Source: Leptolyngbya sp. PCC 6406 (GTDB taxonomy: Bacteria; Cyanobacteriota; Cyanobacteriia; Phormidesmidales; Phormidesmidaceae). From it: 64,000 nt of DNA. Positions 45,018 to 53,348 of this stretch are shown here, piece after piece (position 1 is the first letter of the stretch; each line of letters opens with the position of its first letter). The translations under genes were made by a program, and so were the position numbers. The stretch covers positions 4,239,048 to 4,303,047 of the forward strand of contig NZ_KI913949.1 of NCBI RefSeq assembly GCF_000332095.2, in the 5' to 3' direction. The notes below the pieces were generated by a model. The model was not told where the DNA came from. It worked only from the letters and a program-made list of their open reading frames with translations, and made no database searches.

Positions 45018-45938
45018 TCAACGATTGAACAAGAAGGGTAGATACTGTTTCAAGAAACTTTGAACTGAGGATTTACTAGCGGTGCTAGTGGTCGTAGGTA
45101 CGATTGCGTTAGCGTAATCCAAATATCGGTAATATTCCCATAGTTCCCGATAAGGCGCGCCGGAACGCATAGGAGTTCCAGCCCAATGGAGATAACGCAA
45201 CGGGCAATCACCATCGTAGAGGATGTGATCTCGCTCAACAAAATGAGTCGAGCCGCCCCAACTACCAGGTTCCTGGGGATTAACCCGCACGATATTCAAC
45301 CTTCGCTCGATCCCCTTCAGTACGAGATAGTTCAGAATTGGCTGATCCGTTGTCCCTGAGGAAAAATCAAAATACTCACGATGGGCTGCACATTCCCGAA
45401 GCAAAGCCTTCATAGTCTCTAGAGATAAACTACCCCGTCGTGCCCCCCAAAAACCACTATTAAACACATCTTTTAGGGCTTCCGAAGTAAAAATATTTTG
45501 ACTCGGAACAGCTTCGGAAAATACATCTGCTAGTCCTCGTCCCTTATGATGAAAATCACAGGTAATAAAGTCAGCGTCCTTAAGAAAATTTAGCGTTTCC
45601 AACAAGGGTCGAAACACCACAATATCCGTATCGACATACAGAAACTCTTCTAACGGCCCAAACCAAGCCGCCAACTTCCTCATCTTGTTGGGCAGTTTGA
45701 GAAAGTCACGAGGAAATATTTCCCCAATTAACTGGGTAAATTCCTCCAAAAAGGGCAAATCGGGAAAGAGTTGTACTTGGAACTTCTCAGTCAAAATTCG
45801 TTCTACCTGATGACAATCTTCATTGAAGGGAATCATCACAACCGGCAGATCTGGCTCATGCAACCGAATGCTGCTCATAAGTGCGATCGCATTATCAGCC
45901 ACACGATCGTTAGCTACGATATAGACTCCACGAGTCAT
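45018..45938 (-). CDS. GT8-like protein (Npun_R2821/Npun_R2823-type family)
   Basis: A 306-residue protein with an N-terminal GVYIVANDRVADNAIALMSSIR, a DxD motif in FLYVDTDIVVF (about residue 100), and TTDQPILNYLVLKGIERRLN followed by YLHWAGTP near the C-terminus. The domain order resembles GT8 glycosyltransferases; a closely related cyanobacterial family is, as I recall, annotated as Npun_R2821/Npun_R2823. The neighbouring gene at 45977 is a diverged paralogue. Sugar specificity is unknown. Confidence 0.72.
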   Translation of the reverse strand: MTRGVYIVANDRVADNAIALMSSIRLHEPDLPVVMIPFNEDCHQVERILTEKFQVQLFPDLPFLEEFTQLIGEIFPRDFLKLPNKMRKLAAWFGPLEEFLYVDTDIVVFRPLLETLNFLKDADFITCDFHHKGRGLADVFSEAVPSQNIFTSEALKDVFNSGFWGARRGSLSLETMKALLRECAAHREYFDFSSGTTDQPILNYLVLKGIERRLNIVRVNPQEPGSWGGSTHFVERDHILYDGDCPLRYLHWAGTPMRSGAPYRELWEYYRYLDYANAIVPTTTSTASKSSVQSFLKQYLPFLFNR

Positions 45939-45976
45939 ACTAACAAGCCTCTGACAAGAACTACTTCAAGGCTGAA

Positions 45977-46978
45977 CTACTTCAAGCTGATTTTCTGGCG
46001 TAACCGCTGCCAGCGAGTCGGAGGCTTTTGGCAGGGTTCGGGACGGCCCTTATAAACCGGCCTCTCCTCCGGTGTTTTCAAATAGCGGTAATGTAGAAAG
46101 ATGTCTCGATAGGGAAAATCAATATTCTCTCCAGAACAAAGACGTTGAAAGCATTTTGAAGATACCCCAATATAATGCAAATACATAAGAGGTGCCTCGT
46201 TATCATAAAGACATGCTCCCCGTCTTTGAAAATGGGTTGAACTGACAGCATTTCCTGTCCGTTCATTTTCTGGCAGCTCGAAGGCCAAATTGCGAACTGG
46301 AATTTGAGACTTCATGACCATATAGTTCAAGACGGACTGATTAGGAGCTGATGTATACAGCACGTCCGCATCCCCTGTCGCCAACTGCTCTACCAAAAAC
46401 TCTCGTTGAGAAGGTGGAAACAAGCCCCTTTGACCACCATAAAAACCCGCACAGAAAATCTCCTGACCCACCCTTTCCGGAGGAAATATCGTTTCCAGTT
46501 TAGAAGAGGCAACGTTGTAAATATGGGAAGGATCTTTATATTGAAAGTCATAGACCACCAGAGGATGAGTCTGTAGCTGATCAAACACTCGATCTAGGGA
46601 AGATAACACTAGAGTATCCCCATCCAAATAGATAAAACGCTCAAATGGGCTCGCCTGATCAAAGGCTGCATAGCGACGATTCATTCCCAAGCGATTCACC
46701 CCCTGTATCCCCTTAGCTGCCCACTGCTGCAATGCTGTTGGGTGAGTCTCCCATACCTTATAGGAGAACTCTTCCCATGGTGCATACAATGCTGGATCTT
46801 CCAGCAAAGTCACGCTAGGGTACTGACTCACCAACTGCTTCACCCGTTCTATCCGGTCATCATAGGCAATAACAGCGACAGGTATATTCGTACCGACATT
46901 AACCTCGATACTGTTGAGTAGTGCCACTAACTGATCATAAACCACATCATTAGCCAGAGTGTAAATACCATTTGTCAT
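45977..46978 (-). CDS. GT8-like protein, paralogue of the adjacent gene
   Basis: A 333-residue relative of the product at 45018. The same layout is seen: GIYTLANDVVYDQLVALLNSI, the DxD motif in RFIYLDGDTLVLSS (about residue 120), EIFCAGFYGGQRGLF, and NQSVLNYMVMKSQIPVRN followed by LMYLHYIGV. It ends in a basic tail. It lies 38 bp upstream of its paralogue on the same strand, so the pair is probably a tandem duplication in one operon. Confidence 0.72.
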   Translation of the reverse strand: MTNGIYTLANDVVYDQLVALLNSIEVNVGTNIPVAVIAYDDRIERVKQLVSQYPSVTLLEDPALYAPWEEFSYKVWETHPTALQQWAAKGIQGVNRLGMNRRYAAFDQASPFERFIYLDGDTLVLSSLDRVFDQLQTHPLVVYDFQYKDPSHIYNVASSKLETIFPPERVGQEIFCAGFYGGQRGLFPPSQREFLVEQLATGDADVLYTSAPNQSVLNYMVMKSQIPVRNLAFELPENERTGNAVSSTHFQRRGACLYDNEAPLMYLHYIGVSSKCFQRLCSGENIDFPYRDIFLHYRYLKTPEERPVYKGRPEPCQKPPTRWQRLRQKISLK

Positions 46979-47731
46979 CGGATTTTAGTTTTCCTGCTTA
47001 CGACTACTACTCCGCCTAGATTTCAGGCGAAATCCTTGACTAGACAAGTTTTTGGAATATCCCAGCAAAATCAAGAATTCGAAATCAATGCTTAACCAAG
47101 ACTCAAGTTTTCAACAAAATCGGAATGACTTCTTTAAGGTCTTACTGCTATCGCAGCTCTTGGAATTTAAACCACGCAGGGCACGGAGACTTAGAGGAAT
47201 GTATACTCGACTTTTATAACGATAGCTTACCCTTACTTAGAGCTTAAGTCAGCATAACAGTTCGGCTTGGCCATGAATGAGGGCTGGACGCCCATACAGT
47301 ACAAATGACCTACACGGAAATCAAGGCTTGGTCTAGATTAAGGTGGGTTAGTGATTTTCTAGCACGACATGGGTAAACTTAGGCAGGTTGCCTGAGTTAA
47401 TCTTCGGAAGACCAAGTCCAGCTCTCTCAAACCCCTAGAACAAAAAGGCTTTGAGCATTCTGGATCGTCGTATCTTCTCAAGCAGTATGATACTTACCCA
47501 TGTCTATGCTCGTGAACCTAAGACTACTCCTATGGAGTAGTCTTAGGTTCACGTTGGAGATCACCGAAGCTCTTCGCCAGGAGTCATTGGGAAATTTTAT
47601 TGAGCCGGATAGGGGAAACCCAAAAACTCTCAACCCTGGTGGGATCAAAATAAAGTGTTGGAAGGATACCTAGTTCTCACCTCCACTCCGCTCTTTTTAG
47701 ACATGCCCACTCAAGAGTAACAACAAAACAT
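46979..47731. other. 753-bp intergenic region with strong hairpin, no gene
   Basis: Between the divergent GT8-like gene and the epimerase gene. No coding frame or RNA gene is recognised. It holds the perfect 20-bp hairpin at 47511-47553 and an 11-bp inverted repeat (GACATGGGTAA at 47366, TTACCCATGTC at 47494). These could be relics of an insertion or a cis-acting structure. The base composition is AT-richer than the flanking chromosome, like the island. Confidence 0.55.
47511..47553. repeat. Perfect 20-bp hairpin with 3-nt loop
   Basis: 47511-47530 is the exact reverse complement of 47534-47553 around TAT. No T-run follows on the plus strand, so an intrinsic terminator is not indicated. It is about 180 bp upstream of the epimerase start. 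Confidence 0.85.
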
Positions 47732-48745
47732 ATGAGCATTTTAGTTACTGGAGCGGCTGGATTTATCGGCTTTCATACTTGTAAACGACTACTAGAACGC
47801 GGTGACACAGTCATTGGTCTAGATAATTTAAATGATTACTATGATGTTTCCTTGAAAAAGGCACGACTTTCTCACCTAGAAACCTATAAAAATTTTCGTT
47901 TTATACTTCTGGATCTGAAAGATCGCCCTGGAATAGCAACCCTCTTTTCTCAATCGAAACCCCAGCGGGTTATCAATCTCGCGGCCCAAGCGGGAGTGCG
48001 TTACTCCCTCAAGAATCCCAATGCCTACGTAGACAGCAATTTAGTAGGTTTTGTCAATATCCTGGAGGGTTGCCGTCATAATGGAGTGGAGCACCTTGTA
48101 TTCGCATCTTCTAGCTCAGTCTACGGCGCAAACACTCAAATGCCCTTCTCTGTCCATCAGACCGTAGATCATCCCCTCAGTCTGTATGCTGCCACAAAAA
48201 AAGCCAATGAACTTTTAGCCCATACCTATAGTCATCTTTATAATCTCCCCACCACGGGTCTGCGCTTCTTCACTGTCTATGGCCCCTGGGGCCGGCCAGA
48301 TATGGCCCTGTTTCTCTTTACCCGAGCCATTCTCAATGATGAGCCTATTTCCGTCTTTAACCATGGTCAGATGAAGCGAGATTTTACCTATATTGATGAC
48401 ATTGTAGAAGGGGTAGTCCGGGTCAGCGATCGTATTCCTCAAGGGAATCCCGCCTGGTGCAGTAAAAATCCGGATCCAAGTAGTAGTTTTGCCCCTTATC
48501 GTCTATACAATATTGGCAATAATAATCCTATTTCGCTCATGGCCTTAATTTCAACTCTCGAAGATTGTCTTGACAAAAAAGCCCAGAAGCAATTTCTGCC
48601 CATGCAGCCTGGTGATGTTCTTGAAACCTATGCAGATATTGATAGCTTGGGATCGGATGTAGATTTTTATCCTGGCACCCCAATCTCGATAGGGATTAAA
48701 CATTTTGTGAACTGGTACAAAGAATTCTACAAAGCCCACTCTTAG
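47732..48745 (+). CDS. UDP-glucuronate 4-epimerase
   Basis: Interconverts UDP-glucuronate and UDP-galacturonate for acidic surface glycans. It is an extended short-chain dehydrogenase of 337 residues: NAD-binding [19 protein letters not shown] at the N-terminus, active-site Ser in [10 protein letters not shown] and the Tyr-x3-Lys in [20 protein letters not shown], with [19 protein letters not shown] typical of the UDP-glucuronate epimerase branch (LpsL/CapI/GAE). It opens the plus-strand half of the glycan island. Confidence 0.92.
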   Translation: MSILVTGAAGFIGFHTCKRLLERGDTVIGLDNLNDYYDVSLKKARLSHLETYKNFRFILLDLKDRPGIATLFSQSKPQRVINLAAQAGVRYSLKNPNAYVDSNLVGFVNILEGCRHNGVEHLVFASSSSVYGANTQMPFSVHQTVDHPLSLYAATKKANELLAHTYSHLYNLPTTGLRFFTVYGPWGRPDMALFLFTRAILNDEPISVFNHGQMKRDFTYIDDIVEGVVRVSDRIPQGNPAWCSKNPDPSSSFAPYRLYNIGNNNPISLMALISTLEDCLDKKAQKQFLPMQPGDVLETYADIDSLGSDVDFYPGTPISIGIKHFVNWYKEFYKAHS

Positions 48746-48762
48746 TTCCTGATTCCAAAACG

Positions 48763-49863
48763 ATGACCAAAATCTTGCGCACGCCGATCAAAAAAATTCG
48801 CAATAAATTTTCAGATGTTTCCCGTAGACTTCAGGCTAAAGTTTGGCCCAATTCATCTATTGTATTTTATGTGGGCGAAACTCCTGATACTTGGCATCCA
48901 GGTTGCTTGAATACAGGAATTGGCGGAGCGCAAGCAAGAGTCATTTTTTTGGCAAGAGAATGGGCAAAGCTAGGATTTAAAGTTACTGTTTTCAACAACT
49001 GTGGCGATCAGGAGGGAACACATGATAATGTTCATTACCTGAATTGGAATAAGTTTAATCGCCATGACTCATTTGATACGTTGATTGTATGGCATTTTGC
49101 CTGGCGTCTTCGATTTCCAGTCAAGTCAAAGCGAATTTGGTTGGACTTGGGCAAGGGAGTTCTTCTTCCAGAAGAATCAAGTTATGAAAAACTGAAGCAT
49201 TACGACAAAATATTTTGCAAAAATAATTTTCACAGATCAACATTACCTGAAATACCTGATGATAAAATTGCCATAATACCGAATGGAGTAGATTCTCGAT
49301 TTTCCGTATTGAGTTCCGAGAAAAAGGAACCCATGAAAATTATATATGCCTCAAACTATTCTAGAGGCTTAGAATACATGTTGAGATTTGGGTGGCCCTT
49401 GATTTTAGAGGAAGTCCCCCAAGCTGAATTGCATATCTTTTATGGTTGGAGTAGCAAAGTTAGTGTCGACTGGAAAAACATGATGCTTTCCCTTATGCAA
49501 CAACCAGGTATTACAGAGCATGGCAAAGTAGGCCGAGATCACCTAATGAGAGAGAAATCCACTGCGTCAATTCATTACTATGGTTGTACTTTTGAGGAGT
49601 TAGACTGCAATACCGTACGAGAGTCAGCCCTCGTAGGGTGCATTCCAGTGACTACAGATTTTTCTGGGTTAAAAGACAAGGAATACTGTGTTAAAGTTCC
49701 AGGAAACCCTCACCTTAAGGCAACCCAAGAGGCACTAGCATTACAAGTTGTTAAATTGCTTCAAGCCCCTCAGGAAGTCGATGCTTTAAGATGTAAATTC
49801 ATGAGTTTAGTTGCCCATGAAACCTGGGAAGAGGTAGCATCACTGTGGCTTAACTATTTATGA
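48763..49863 (+). CDS. Glycosyltransferase (GT4-like), paralogue of 50896
   Basis: A 366-residue GT-B-type protein. An acceptor-side domain with SIVFYVGETPDTWHPG is followed by DKIAIIPNGVDSRFSVL, KIIYASNYSRGLEYML, and the nucleotide-binding ASIHYYGCTFEELDCNTVRE, residues about 269-288, then GCIPVTTDF. It shares all these blocks with the product at 50896. Its stop overlaps the sulfotransferase open frame (ATGA). The sugar is unknown. Confidence 0.8.
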   Translation: MTKILRTPIKKIRNKFSDVSRRLQAKVWPNSSIVFYVGETPDTWHPGCLNTGIGGAQARVIFLAREWAKLGFKVTVFNNCGDQEGTHDNVHYLNWNKFNRHDSFDTLIVWHFAWRLRFPVKSKRIWLDLGKGVLLPEESSYEKLKHYDKIFCKNNFHRSTLPEIPDDKIAIIPNGVDSRFSVLSSEKKEPMKIIYASNYSRGLEYMLRFGWPLILEEVPQAELHIFYGWSSKVSVDWKNMMLSLMQQPGITEHGKVGRDHLMREKSTASIHYYGCTFEELDCNTVRESALVGCIPVTTDFSGLKDKEYCVKVPGNPHLKATQEALALQVVKLLQAPQEVDALRCKFMSLVAHETWEEVASLWLNYL

Positions 49864-49874
49864 GGAACGAAATC

Positions 49875-50786
49875 ATGATAATGCCAAACTTTCTTCTTAT
49901 CGGTGCAGCTAAATCAGGAACATCTTCACTCTACTACTACCTGAAACAACACCCTGAAATTTATATGCCAGCTTCTCGGGACGCTAAAGAGCCTGATTTT
50001 TTCACGCTGGAAGAAGAAAGTAACCAGCGCTTAGGCCCTTATGGTGTCTTTACCATGAAAAATGCCGTAACAGATTTGAAGTCTTATATGACTCTGTTTG
50101 AGGATGTTACAAATGAAACAGCTATAGGCGAAGCCTCAACATCTTATATTTACAGTGAGAAAGCGCCTCAACGCATTTTTGCACATATACCAAAATCAAA
50201 AATAATTGCCATACTACGTGATCCATCTGAAAGAGCCTTTTCCCATTTTCTATTTTCAATGAGTAACGGTCGAGAGCCTATTCCAGACTTTCTAAAAACT
50301 CTTCGACAAGAGGAAAAACGAATTGCTGAGGGATGGAGTTTTCAGTGGCATCACAGGAATCGGGGATTTTATCACGCTCAGTTGCAGAGGTATTATAGTC
50401 TTTTTGACAAAGCTCAAATTCGTGTCTATCTCTATGATGATCTGATCAAAGATCCCAACACTTTATGTCGTGATATATTCAATTTTTTGGGAGTTGATGA
50501 TAATTTTTCGCCCAATACCAAGAAGCAGCATAACCCTACACGAGTCCCCAAGAATCAGGCACTAAATTCATTGCTAAATAGCCCTAATCTATTAAAATCT
50601 GCGGCAAAAATAATGCTTCCAAAAAGTCTTTTGAAAGTAACATCCATGTCCTTAAAGCAAAAAAATCTTGGTAAGCCAAAGCTACAAAAGTCCGTCCGAA
50701 AATTACTAATAGATGGGTACCGCGAGGATATCCTAAAACTACAAGACCTCATTGATAGAGATCTATCAGCTTGGCTGGAAGTGTAA
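49875..50786 (+). CDS. PAPS-dependent sulfotransferase
   Basis: Transfers sulfate from PAPS to an acceptor, here probably a glycan. The 5'-phosphosulfate loop is FLLIGAAKSGTSSLYYYLKQ near the N-terminus and the 3'-phosphate motif is IAILRDPSERAFSHFLFSM (about residue 115). The total length is about 303 residues, typical for bacterial Sulfotransfer_1 proteins. The frame opens at 49860, but a GAGGAA at 49862-49867 points to the ATG at 49875 (or 49881). It sits between two paralogous glycosyltransferases. Confidence 0.88.
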   Translation: MIMPNFLLIGAAKSGTSSLYYYLKQHPEIYMPASRDAKEPDFFTLEEESNQRLGPYGVFTMKNAVTDLKSYMTLFEDVTNETAIGEASTSYIYSEKAPQRIFAHIPKSKIIAILRDPSERAFSHFLFSMSNGREPIPDFLKTLRQEEKRIAEGWSFQWHHRNRGFYHAQLQRYYSLFDKAQIRVYLYDDLIKDPNTLCRDIFNFLGVDDNFSPNTKKQHNPTRVPKNQALNSLLNSPNLLKSAAKIMLPKSLLKVTSMSLKQKNLGKPKLQKSVRKLLIDGYREDILKLQDLIDRDLSAWLEV

Positions 50787-50895
50787 TCAAGGAAACAGAT
50801 TCTTTGTAGAAACTTGATTTTTAAGTCTTGGATCCAAAATTGACAAGTAAATCTGAGCCGCCAAGGTTTCGGAATGTTGAAAAATTTACGCGCAC

Positions 50896-52023
50896 ATGAA
50901 TATGCTAATCAATAATTTGAAAGTTAGCCTATTTAATTTATTTAATATTTATGAATTGCGCTGTCGAATCAAGGCAAAGCGCTGGCCTAAAGGGTCTATC
51001 GTTTATTATGTGGGAAAACCTCGCGAGGGACTGACACCCCTAAGCTTGAAGGAGGGAGCCAGTGGTTCTCATACTGCTGTTATCTATCTAGCAAAGGAAT
51101 GGGTAAAGTTAGGATATCAAGTTACGGTTTATAGCAATTGTGGTGAACGAGAGGGGATTTATGATGGTGTTCACTACATTAATTACTACCATTTTAATTG
51201 GTATGATACTTTTGATATCCTGCTGATATGGAGACATCCATATATGCTTAAGTCGCAGGTTAAGGCTCGTAAAATCTGTCTAGACTGGCATGATCTCCTG
51301 GATCCACCCAAGTGCTTTCCTAAGGATGTTATTGCTCGCTTCAATCTGATCTTCTCAAAATCCCAGTTTCAGCGTCAACTTCTTCCAGAATTTTCGGATA
51401 ATAAGTTTGCCATTATAAGTAATGGTATTGATTCTAAGATTTCATTATTGTACGGTCGAGACAAACAACCTTATAGACTAGTCTATGCCTCTCGTTATTA
51501 TCGAGGTCTAGAAGACATGTTAATTTACGGTTGGCCTATTATCAAAAATTCAATACCAGAAGCAGAGTTGCATCTCTATTATGGTTTTAATAGAGTTGAA
51601 CTCCGGGCTAGTCGATCGGAATGGCGAGAGAAAATGTTGATCCTGATGGAACAACCAGGTGTGATTAATCACGGTCGAATCAGCCAAGATAAACTGATAG
51701 AAGATAAAGCCTGTTCCTCCATTCATTACTACGGCTGTACTTTTGAGGAGATAGATTGTATTTCTGTGCGTGAATCTGCAATTGTAGGATGCCTTCCGGT
51801 AACAACAGACTATGCTGTTTTTTCCGAAAAATCTTACTGCCATAAAATTTCAGGTGATCCTAAGGATCCCAAAACACAAGAGGCATTAGCTCATCGAATT
51901 GTTGAGCTACTACAGAATCCTGAGCAGCTTCATATTCTGCGAACAATCTGCGCAGAACATGCCCGGAAAGACACCTGGGATCGATTGGCAAAAGAATGGA
52001 TTGAAAATTTAGAAAAATCATGA
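50896..52023 (+). CDS. Glycosyltransferase (GT4-like), paralogue of 48763
   Basis: A 375-residue GT-B-type protein closely parallel to the one at 48763: SIVYYVGKPREGLTPLSLK, KFAIISNGIDSKISLL, RLVYASRYYRGLEDML and SSIHYYGCTFEEIDCISVRE in the same order. The conserved Glu and Arg of the sugar-nucleotide loop are kept. Its stop overlaps the start of the next glycosyltransferase (ATGA), suggesting coupling. Sugar and acceptor are unknown. Confidence 0.8.
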   Translation: MNMLINNLKVSLFNLFNIYELRCRIKAKRWPKGSIVYYVGKPREGLTPLSLKEGASGSHTAVIYLAKEWVKLGYQVTVYSNCGEREGIYDGVHYINYYHFNWYDTFDILLIWRHPYMLKSQVKARKICLDWHDLLDPPKCFPKDVIARFNLIFSKSQFQRQLLPEFSDNKFAIISNGIDSKISLLYGRDKQPYRLVYASRYYRGLEDMLIYGWPIIKNSIPEAELHLYYGFNRVELRASRSEWREKMLILMEQPGVINHGRISQDKLIEDKACSSIHYYGCTFEEIDCISVRESAIVGCLPVTTDYAVFSEKSYCHKISGDPKDPKTQEALAHRIVELLQNPEQLHILRTICAEHARKDTWDRLAKEWIENLEKS

Positions 52024-53348
52024 AGCTAATTGTTCCGGTTAAGTTCTATGTTCGCGGTGGCGTAGAGCGTGTGATGTTTTCGCTTCTCAGGGAATTCGAT
52101 AACTTAATAGACGGCGTTGTACTGCTCCTACCCGATAAATCTATAGTTGAGTTTCAATCTAACTTACCTGAAGCCAAAAATATTTACTATGAATCCTTTA
52201 CTTCGGCTGGATACCGTAGAGATAAACACTTATTAAAGTTGCTGACTTACATTGGGCGCTTTGGATCAAGGCTCAGGCTTAAAGGGCTACATCGCTGGAG
52301 TGAAACCAAGATTGCCGATTTCAAGGTATCGGAATGTATTCGTGAAATTGCGCAGCGTCACCACTGTACTCACTGTCTTTACTTCATTGGCAATCGAATT
52401 CAGCCACCGAGGGGCTTAGAAATTCCCCTGGTTCTAATTTCACATGATTTGTTTTGGCGATTTGCACCATTGACTTATGCACCAAAGCTGGTACGAGAAT
52501 ATGATGACAGCCTTTATCAGTGGCTAAGGGTGGCTGATCTTGTGATTGCTGTTTCTCAAAAAACACGGAGTGACTTGCTGAAAGTGTTTCCGGATTTCAA
52601 GCATAAAGTCAGGGCTATTCCATCGGCAAGTGAACCTCCGAATATCACAACTTTAGGTATTTCTCAGTCAAGCTCTAAATTCAATGGGGAAATTACTTTT
52701 TTCTTTCCTTCTTCTTTTAGTTTGTATAAAGACCATTTAACTTTGCTGCGAGCAGCTATTTCCCTACACCAATCTGGATATCGATTTAAGGTGGTACTAA
52801 CGGGAAGAGAGACAGACAAACTTGTCAATGGAGATTTCGAACTGTCCCAGCAAAAAAATACTAAGGAATATGCTTTTTATGTTGCTCAGTTATCTCAGTT
52901 ATATGCTGAATCAAATGTGGCTTGGGCAGAAGTGTTTGTAGGATTAGGATATTGTAGCTTGGCGACAGTAGAAACAACTTATCAGTCTTGTAACTGTGTA
53001 GTAATGCCTTCAGTATATGAGGGGTTTGGGCTAGCGATTGCGGAGGCTATTGTACGTGGTCTACCTGTCATTGCCGCAGATATTGCTGTATTTCGAGAAC
53101 AGGTAGATCTATATTGTTGTCCTGATCGAGTAAAGTTTTTCACTCCGGGAAATGCTGATTCGTTATCTCAATGTTTAGTTGACTTTATGAAAAATCCCAT
53201 ACCCCGACTTGCGCCTAAGGAAGCGGCTAGCCGCTTTGACCATTGGACTTGGAGGCAAGTGGCCTTAGAGTACATCAACGCTTTGCGATCGCAGGCTGTT
53301 TCCGCTCCTGGATCTGCTGAGATTTCTCCATCCGCTCTAGACTCTTGA
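52020..53348 (+). CDS. GT4-family glycosyltransferase
   Basis: A 442-residue retaining GT-B glycosyltransferase. It starts with KLIVPVKFYVRGGVERVMFS and carries the E-x7-E motif in MPSVYEGFGLAIAEAIVRG (about residue 335), followed by LPVIAADIAVFREQ. The acceptor is unknown. Its 3' end overlaps the convergent ABC exporter gene by 74 bp. Confidence 0.88.
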   Translation: MKLIVPVKFYVRGGVERVMFSLLREFDNLIDGVVLLLPDKSIVEFQSNLPEAKNIYYESFTSAGYRRDKHLLKLLTYIGRFGSRLRLKGLHRWSETKIADFKVSECIREIAQRHHCTHCLYFIGNRIQPPRGLEIPLVLISHDLFWRFAPLTYAPKLVREYDDSLYQWLRVADLVIAVSQKTRSDLLKVFPDFKHKVRAIPSASEPPNITTLGISQSSSKFNGEITFFFPSSFSLYKDHLTLLRAAISLHQSGYRFKVVLTGRETDKLVNGDFELSQQKNTKEYAFYVAQLSQLYAESNVAWAEVFVGLGYCSLATVETTYQSCNCVVMPSVYEGFGLAIAEAIVRGLPVIAADIAVFREQVDLYCCPDRVKFFTPGNADSLSQCLVDFMKNPIPRLAPKEAASRFDHWTWRQVALEYINALRSQAVSAPGSAEISPSALDS

